Shown: positions 6,195 through 11,272 of the stretch, in pieces
Position numbering within the stretch: the stretch's first letter is position 1
How the letters are laid out: every line of letters begins with the position of its first letter
NCBI GenBank assembly: GCA_041623895.1
Contig: JBFJVZ010000259.1
Location: forward strand, 1-11,272
Direction: 5' to 3'
Length of the DNA: 11,272 nt
DNA from: JBFJVZ01 sp041623895
Lineage (GTDB): Bacteria > Planctomycetota > Planctomycetia > Pirellulales > Pirellulaceae
Position numbers and translations under genes: made by a program
Notes under the pieces: model-generated
Database searches by the model: none
The model's input: only the letters and a program-made list of their open reading frames with translations
Told to the model about the DNA's origin: nothing

Positions 6195-7892
6195 ATGTCT
6201 GATGCCTCACCAGGATCGGATTCATCGTCACAGGACTCAAACGCTGCTAGTGTGAGTGTCAAGCCGACTCTCACCAACGGGGTTTTGTTCAACATCATTG
6301 TGCCGCTCGCACTGTTGACTTTGGGGGCGGGCTTCGTCATTGCCATCGGCAAAGTCCAACCGAAGGCACGCCCGGCTGACGACATGACCCGTGCGGGCCG
6401 GCTGCGGGCTCTGCCGGAAGTTCACGTGGAAAGGCTAAGCTCGTTGGATCTGGCGAAAAAGCCGCTGCAGTTGGAGGTTGATGGCACGGTGGTTCCTTTC
6501 CGCGAAGCACTGGTTGCCGCTGAGGTCGCCGGACGGATTGTGGAAAAGTCAGACAAATGCGAGGCGGGTGAATTTGTTTCCGCAAACGATTTGTTGATGG
6601 TGATCGATAAGATCGACTACGAGCTGGAAGTTCAGCGGCTCAGCCGGCTCCGAGAGCAGGAGTATCAAGCACTTTTGGAACTTGACCAGGAAGTCGTTAA
6701 CTTGCAGCGATCAGTTGAAGTTGCCGAGGAGGATGTGAAGCTGCAGCAGGCGGAAGTCGATCGGGTATCAGCACTGCCCGAGGGGTTCGCCAGCAGGGGA
6801 GAAGTCGATCAGGCAAAGCGATTGCTACTGCAAGCAAAGCAGCAATTGATCAGCTACGAGAATCAAGGCGACTTGCTGAAAAAACGCCGTGCCCGATTGG
6901 AAGCCACCGAGCGTCTGGTTGCGACGCAGTTGAAAGCGGCAGAAGTCAATCTGAAGAGATGTGAGATTCGGGCCCCGATCGATGGCGTGATCGTGATGGA
7001 GAATGTCGACCTGAACTCCTTTGTCGCGCGGGGGAACACACTGGTGACAATCGAAGATACATCCAAGGTCCAGGTCGCCACCAACCTGCGAATGGATCAA
7101 CTGTACTGGATACTCGATCAAGCGGACAATTCCCAGCAACGGCAAGCGACGGCTGCCGGCGGTTACCTGTTACCGGAGACACCGGCGATCATTGAATACG
7201 AATTGAACGGTCGGGAACGAGCATTTTATCGTTGGCGGGGGCGTCTGTTGGGTTACGACGGGATTGGCCTGGATCCGAAATCCAGGACGGTGCCGGTCCG
7301 CGTCGTCGTGGACGATCCGCGTCGATTCTCCAACGAACAGAGCGTTAACATGATTGCCAAAGGGCCCAGTGCTTTGGTGCGAGGCATGTACGTTCGTGTC
7401 AAGTTATTGATCAAGCCCAAGACGCCGCTGGTCGTGATTCCGGCACGCGCTTTGAAGCCGGGAAATCGCGTGTGGCAGTTCATCCCTGACGAGTCGGTTT
7501 TGGAAAGCACGGGAGGCACCGACAGTCAGCAAGCAGCGGGCGACGAAGCTTTGGTGGACAGCGATCAGCAAGCATTCGATCCAGACGCCTGGACTCCGGG
7601 ACGAGTCGTTGTGCGAAAATCGATTGTTCCGGTGGATTCGCTTCGGCCATCGGGTGCTGATCTGCTTGAGCAATCGAAATCCGATCCCCAGGATCGCATG
7701 TGGGTATGTGAAGTTCTTGATCAATCACTCACTGGTGGTTCGTTTTTGGTTACCTCGCCATTGGCGTCCGTCGACCGTGGCGGTATGCCGGCAAGAGCCG
7801 ATGCTTCCGCCATCAATCCGCCGGCGGCGAAGACAGGCAACGTCGCGGTCAGCGATGCTGTGCTTTCCGATCGCATTGAGGACAAGCGATGA
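6195..7892 (+). CDS. RND efflux periplasmic adaptor (membrane fusion protein, HlyD/AcrA type)
   Basis: The adaptor bridges the RND pump to an outer-membrane channel. The 565-aa chain has a short cytoplasmic tail, one membrane anchor (about 29-52), and then a first lipoyl half (L-E-V-D-G-T-V-V-P at 93-101, A-A-E-V-A-G-R-I-V at 108-116, with G-E-F-V-S-A-N-D-L-L at 125-134). A long, charged coiled-coil hairpin follows (about 142-250), then the second lipoyl half (C-E-I-R-A-P-I-D-G-V-I-V at 256-267 and V-A-R-G-N-T-L-V-T-I at 277-286) and beta-barrel and membrane-proximal parts (about 290-430). Typical adaptors have about 370-420 residues; the excess is a low-complexity, D/Q/S-rich stretch around 432-505 and a 45-residue tail after a late beta segment. 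No lipoprotein signal is visible. It follows tetR by 1 nt and overlaps the permease by 4 nt (ATGA). Confidence 0.93.
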   Translation: MSDASPGSDSSSQDSNAASVSVKPTLTNGVLFNIIVPLALLTLGAGFVIAIGKVQPKARPADDMTRAGRLRALPEVHVERLSSLDLAKKPLQLEVDGTVVPFREALVAAEVAGRIVEKSDKCEAGEFVSANDLLMVIDKIDYELEVQRLSRLREQEYQALLELDQEVVNLQRSVEVAEEDVKLQQAEVDRVSALPEGFASRGEVDQAKRLLLQAKQQLISYENQGDLLKKRRARLEATERLVATQLKAAEVNLKRCEIRAPIDGVIVMENVDLNSFVARGNTLVTIEDTSKVQVATNLRMDQLYWILDQADNSQQRQATAAGGYLLPETPAIIEYELNGRERAFYRWRGRLLGYDGIGLDPKSRTVPVRVVVDDPRRFSNEQSVNMIAKGPSALVRGMYVRVKLLIKPKTPLVVIPARALKPGNRVWQFIPDESVLESTGGTDSQQAAGDEALVDSDQQAFDPDAWTPGRVVVRKSIVPVDSLRPSGADLLEQSKSDPQDRMWVCEVLDQSLTGGSFLVTSPLASVDRGGMPARADASAINPPAAKTGNVAVSDAVLSDRIEDKR

Positions 7893-10800
7893 AACGAATC
7901 GTCGGCTGGGCAATCATGAATGCTCCCGGCATGAACGTCCTGATGATGGCGTTGATGTTGATTGGAGCCGTATCGCTTGCCAACATGCGGCGTGAAGTCT
8001 TTCCGGAATTCGAGCTGGAAATCGTGATGGTTTCCGTGCCTTATCCCGGCGCGACGCCCAGGGACTGCGAAGAAGCGATCTGCCAGAAGATCGAAGAAGC
8101 GATTCGATCCATTGACGGGGTCAAAAAGGTCACTTCGATTGCTCAGGAAGGTGCTGGTTTTGTGTTGGCGGAACTGCGCAGCGATATTCGTGATGTGCAG
8201 AAAGTGATGTCGGAAATTGATCGCGAAGTCAATCGGATTCCGAGTTTCCCGAACTTGGCCGAAGACCACCAGGTTCAACAGATCACCTTTCGTGATGCCG
8301 CCATTCGGATAGGTATCGTCGGCCCCAACGACCGTACGCGCGAAGGTGAGTTGAAACTGCGCGAGGTCGCGGAAAATGTTCGCGACGATGTTTTGATGTT
8401 ACCTGCGGTTTCCTCGGCGTCGATCATGGGCACACGCCCTTATCAGATCGATGTCGAAATTCCCGAAGCAACTCTGCGCAGTTATGGACTAACGCTGGAT
8501 GGCGTTGCAGCGATTCTGCGTGAGCGCAATATCGAATTGCCCGGCGGGAATCTGAAAGCAGAGGGACAGGAGATTCTGCTAAGGGCCAAGAACAAAGGGC
8601 GGGTTGGCGAAGAAATTGGACGGTTGCCGTTGATCACGCAGCCGGGCGGCGTCGTGCTGACGGTCAACGATCTGGGCACCGTCAGGGATGAGTTCGAGGA
8701 CGTGACCGCCTCCGGCGAAATCAATGGCGAACCCGCCATGGTTGTCAATGTGGAGCGGACCAAGAGCGAAGATTTGCTGGCGATGGTTGACGCGGTCTAT
8801 GACTATGTTCAGCGCAAGCAACCGCAACTTCCCGAAGGTTATCGATTCATCACGTGGGGCGACAGCAGCACCGAAGTCCGCGGCCGGCTTTCGCTGTTGC
8901 TTCGCAACGGAATCCAAGGGCTGATTCTGGTCTTTCTGGTGTTGACACTTTTTTTGGAAATGCGGCTGGCTTTTTGGGTCGCCCTGGGAATTCCAGTTTC
9001 AATTCTGGGCGCCGGTGCGGCGCTGGCTCTTGGTGGGCAGACGTTAAACATGCTGAGCTTGTTTTCGTTCTTGGTCGCTCTGGGGATTGTCGTCGATGAC
9101 GCCATCGTCATCGGTGAAAACATTTACTCGCATCGCCGCAAGGGAGAACCGCTGGTCGAAGCCGCAGTCCGGGGCACGATCGAAGTCATGCCCAGTGTGA
9201 CCGCATCGGTAACGACCACGGTAATTGCTTTCATGCCGATGTTCTTTGTCACCGGCGTGATGGGCAAATTCATGGCCGTCATCCCATTTGCGGTGATCGC
9301 GATGCTGGTGATTTCGCTTTGGGAGAGCATTTTTGTACTCCCCAGCCACCTGTCACACCGCCACACCGGATTCTTTCGCTTTGTCTCCGTGCTCGTTTAT
9401 CCGCTGCGGCCACTGGGAATCTTGCTGAACTGGCTGAGCGTGCGAACCGGCGATGCCATGGGGGCATTCTGCCAAAGAATCTATTTGCCTTCGCTACATT
9501 TCTCGCTGCGATACCCTTTCGTTCCGATTGCGGTTGCCGGCATGTTGATGCTGTTCACGGCAGGTTTGATTCGGGGTGGCGTTGTGCCTTCGATTCTATT
9601 CCCTAAGTCAGACAATAACTTCCTGCAGGCCACGTTAATGTTTCCCGACGGGACCACGTCTAGCGAGACAGATGCGGCCACCAGAAAGCTGGAAGAGGCC
9701 ATCCGTCGAGTCAATCAACAGGTCGCCAGCGAGCGAGCTGCCCGCGAAGATGTACCGGCCGAATCCATCTATCGCCCGCAAGGTAGCGATCTGACCGGAC
9801 CCGTTCGCTTGACCTATCGAGATCTCGGTACGATCACCAACACCCAGAATTTTGCCGGCGGCGGCGGATCAGGAAGTCACGTTGGCCAGGTTTTTGTTGA
9901 ACTTTGCGACACAGAAATTCGAGAAATTCATAGCGACAAGTTGCTGGCAATGTGGCGTCGCGAAACCGGCGAGATTCCCGGAGTGGATCGTGTCACATAC
10001 GGCAGCTTGGGCGTTGGTCCGGGCGGCAAACCGATTGAATTCAAGCTCTTGGCCCCCAGTGAAAATGAGGATCAGTTATTGGCAGCCACCGAGGAAGTCA
10101 AAGATCGGCTGTCTGAATTCGCCGGCGTCTACGATATCGCCGACGACAATGCGCCCGGCAAGTGGGAATTTCAGTTTCGCGTCAAGGATCGAGCCCTGGC
10201 TACGGGAGTGACACCGACCGTCCTTGGAAAAACGGTTCGCAACAGTTACTTCGGCGCCGAGGTCATGCGTCTGCAGCGCGGACGTCACGAAGTTAAATTG
10301 ATGGTGCGATATCCTGAAGAGGAACGACAGAGCCTCGTTAATTTTCGCGAAATCCGTGTTCGCACCGGTGAAGACGTCGAGCAACCGATCACCGAGTTGG
10401 CGGAAATCGATATGAATCGTGGTTTTTCTGAAATCAACCGTGTCGACCAAATGCGGTCGATCACGATTTCAGCAGATTTGGACGAAACAACCGCCAATGC
10501 CGACCTGATCATTTCGACTCTGCAGAAATCTTTTGTTCCTGGACTTCTGGAGAAATATCCGGAGCTGTCCGTTCGCTGGGAAGGCCAGCGTGAACAGAGC
10601 CGTGATTCGGTTGGCAGTTTGATGAAGGGTTTCGGAATTGCGATTTTGGGCATGTACGTGTTGTTGGTACTCCAATTCCGCAGTTACGTTCAACCGGTTT
10701 TGATTCTTGCGATCATACCGTTTGGCATGATCGGCGCCGTTTGGGGTCACGCCTTGTTGGGACTGCCTTTGACGCTGTTCAGCATGTTCGGATTGGTGGC

Positions 10801-11155
10801 TTTGTCAGGTGTTGTGATTAACGACTCGATTGTGCTGATCGACTTCATCAATTCGCGGGTTCGAGAAGGCGTGCCGGTACGCGAAGCGTTGATGGAATCG
10901 GGCGAGCGTCGATTCCGTCCGATTATGTTGACCAGTTTGACAACAATCGCAGGACTGATTCCGTTAATGACGGAGCGGTCGTTTCAAGCACAGCTTTTGA
11001 TTCCGATGGCAACCAGCTTGGCTTTCGGGTTGATGCTGGCAACGTTTCTGGTGTTGTACCTGGTACCCGTGTTTTACTCGCTGTACTTAAGAAGTTACGA
11101 CGCGTACCTGTCGCTGCTCTCGATGATCGGCATGTCATTGGATAGCAAAACGTAG
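7889..11155 (+). CDS. RND-superfamily efflux permease (AcrB/HAE-like)
   Basis: The 1088-aa inner-membrane pump exports substrates using the proton gradient. It shows the duplicated RND layout: TM1 (about 13-31), a first periplasmic domain (35-335) containing V-S-V-P-Y-P-G-A-T-P (48-57), a membrane block (about 341-485), a connecting region with TM7 near 543-562, a second periplasmic domain (565-905), and a final membrane block (about 912-1070). TM4 carries G-I-V-V-D-D-A-I-V-I-G-E (399-410), with the proton-relay pair D403-D404. In the TM10 region the stretch V-V-I-N-D-S-I-V-L-I-D (975-985) has Asn where AcrB has Lys940; this Asn-Asp-Ser form is common in non-enteric RND pumps. The ATG at 7889 overlaps the adaptor stop as ATGA, implying translational coupling. 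The size (usual range about 1020-1100) is normal. The substrate cannot be predicted. Confidence 0.95.
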   Translation: MKRIVGWAIMNAPGMNVLMMALMLIGAVSLANMRREVFPEFELEIVMVSVPYPGATPRDCEEAICQKIEEAIRSIDGVKKVTSIAQEGAGFVLAELRSDIRDVQKVMSEIDREVNRIPSFPNLAEDHQVQQITFRDAAIRIGIVGPNDRTREGELKLREVAENVRDDVLMLPAVSSASIMGTRPYQIDVEIPEATLRSYGLTLDGVAAILRERNIELPGGNLKAEGQEILLRAKNKGRVGEEIGRLPLITQPGGVVLTVNDLGTVRDEFEDVTASGEINGEPAMVVNVERTKSEDLLAMVDAVYDYVQRKQPQLPEGYRFITWGDSSTEVRGRLSLLLRNGIQGLILVFLVLTLFLEMRLAFWVALGIPVSILGAGAALALGGQTLNMLSLFSFLVALGIVVDDAIVIGENIYSHRRKGEPLVEAAVRGTIEVMPSVTASVTTTVIAFMPMFFVTGVMGKFMAVIPFAVIAMLVISLWESIFVLPSHLSHRHTGFFRFVSVLVYPLRPLGILLNWLSVRTGDAMGAFCQRIYLPSLHFSLRYPFVPIAVAGMLMLFTAGLIRGGVVPSILFPKSDNNFLQATLMFPDGTTSSETDAATRKLEEAIRRVNQQVASERAAREDVPAESIYRPQGSDLTGPVRLTYRDLGTITNTQNFAGGGGSGSHVGQVFVELCDTEIREIHSDKLLAMWRRETGEIPGVDRVTYGSLGVGPGGKPIEFKLLAPSENEDQLLAATEEVKDRLSEFAGVYDIADDNAPGKWEFQFRVKDRALATGVTPTVLGKTVRNSYFGAEVMRLQRGRHEVKLMVRYPEEERQSLVNFREIRVRTGEDVEQPITELAEIDMNRGFSEINRVDQMRSITISADLDETTANADLIISTLQKSFVPGLLEKYPELSVRWEGQREQSRDSVGSLMKGFGIAILGMYVLLVLQFRSYVQPVLILAIIPFGMIGAVWGHALLGLPLTLFSMFGLVALSGVVINDSIVLIDFINSRVREGVPVREALMESGERRFRPIMLTSLTTIAGLIPLMTERSFQAQLLIPMATSLAFGLMLATFLVLYLVPVFYSLYLRSYDAYLSLLSMIGMSLDSKT

Positions 11156-11228
11156 TCGTCGTGTGCTCCGTAAATGATTTTAAGGGACTACCGCAGAGGA
11201 CGCCGAGGTTTGTGGAGCGGACGACGAC
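11155..11228. repeat. Long imperfect inverted repeat after the permease stop
   Basis: GTCGTCGTGTGCTCC (11155-11169) is matched by GGAGCGGACGACGAC (11214-11228). This is 15 paired positions with one G-G mismatch and one G-U. Pairing continues weakly inward (11170-11175 with 11208-11213). The first arm starts on the last base of the permease TAG. The roughly 32-nt loop contains a repeat, GCAGAGGAC then GCCGAGG (11193-11208). There is no T tract, so it is not a standard intrinsic terminator; it may be a bidirectional 3' end structure or a dispersed intergenic element. Confidence 0.6.
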
Positions 11229-11230
11229 CT

Positions 11231-11272
11231 TCACAGCTTTCGGACGTAGGCGTAGTAAGCTCCATACGTTTC
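11231..11272 (-). CDS. Possible C-terminal end of a convergent gene, runs off the right edge
   Basis: Reading in from the right edge on the minus strand gives E-T-Y-G-A-Y-Y-A-Y-V-R-K-L and then TGA (complement of 11231-11233). Thirteen codons are too few to identify a protein. The support is that the stop lies exactly at the far side of the inverted repeat that begins at the permease stop, as expected for two convergent genes sharing a 3' structure. It could be chance. Confidence 0.3.
   Translation of the reverse strand, partial: ETYGAYYAYVRKL

Overview
The window looks like chromosomal DNA from a Planctomycetota bacterium, probably from the Pirellulaceae/Rhodopirellula side. This is inferred from the moderately GC-rich codon use, frequent TTG/GTG starts, and uncharacterised membrane and secreted proteins of planctomycete style. 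No sequence search could be run, so the taxonomic placement is moderate confidence at best.

Left end (1-770): a minus-strand fragment of a protein resembling the repeat segment of large surface proteins runs off the window edge and has no intact start. Next comes the best-supported RNA gene, a one-piece tmRNA (ssrA, minus strand, 294-668). It has a perfect acceptor stem, a T-arm, a readable proteolysis tag (ADENLQLAA), its own intrinsic terminator and a plausible sigma70-type promoter.

Block 2 (773-3278, plus strand): four tightly spaced genes form an apparent operon, with gaps of 1, 12 and 9 nt. They are a polytopic membrane protein carrying a type II secretion pseudopilin-G-like loop, a small membrane protein, an RluA-family pseudouridine synthase (TTG start, HRLD changed to SRLD), and a circularly permuted YpsA/SLOG 'putative molybdenum carrier' protein (GTG start).

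Block 3 (3279-5320): a 428-nt gene-free leader holding a cluster of short palindromes precedes a 496-aa, acidic, secreted protein of unknown function. That gene ends in a very strong intrinsic terminator.

Block 4 (5350-11155, plus strand): a self-contained regulated RND efflux operon. A perfect TTGACA -35 box is followed by two tandem AAACANNCGTTT boxes, which are a candidate operator. Then come a TetR/CecR-like repressor, a membrane-fusion adaptor (1-nt gap) and a 1088-aa RND permease (4-nt ATGA overlap). The likely circuit is an autoregulated repressor controlling proton-driven efflux across the envelope; no outer-membrane TolC-type channel is in the window. A long imperfect inverted repeat follows the permease stop and appears to fill the gap to a convergent minus-strand gene running off the right edge.

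Nothing here is clearly a new defence or mobile system. The items most worth a second look are the pseudopilin-like loop protein and its operon, the tandem TetR boxes, the palindrome cluster at 3413-3466, and the inverted repeat at 11155-11228.
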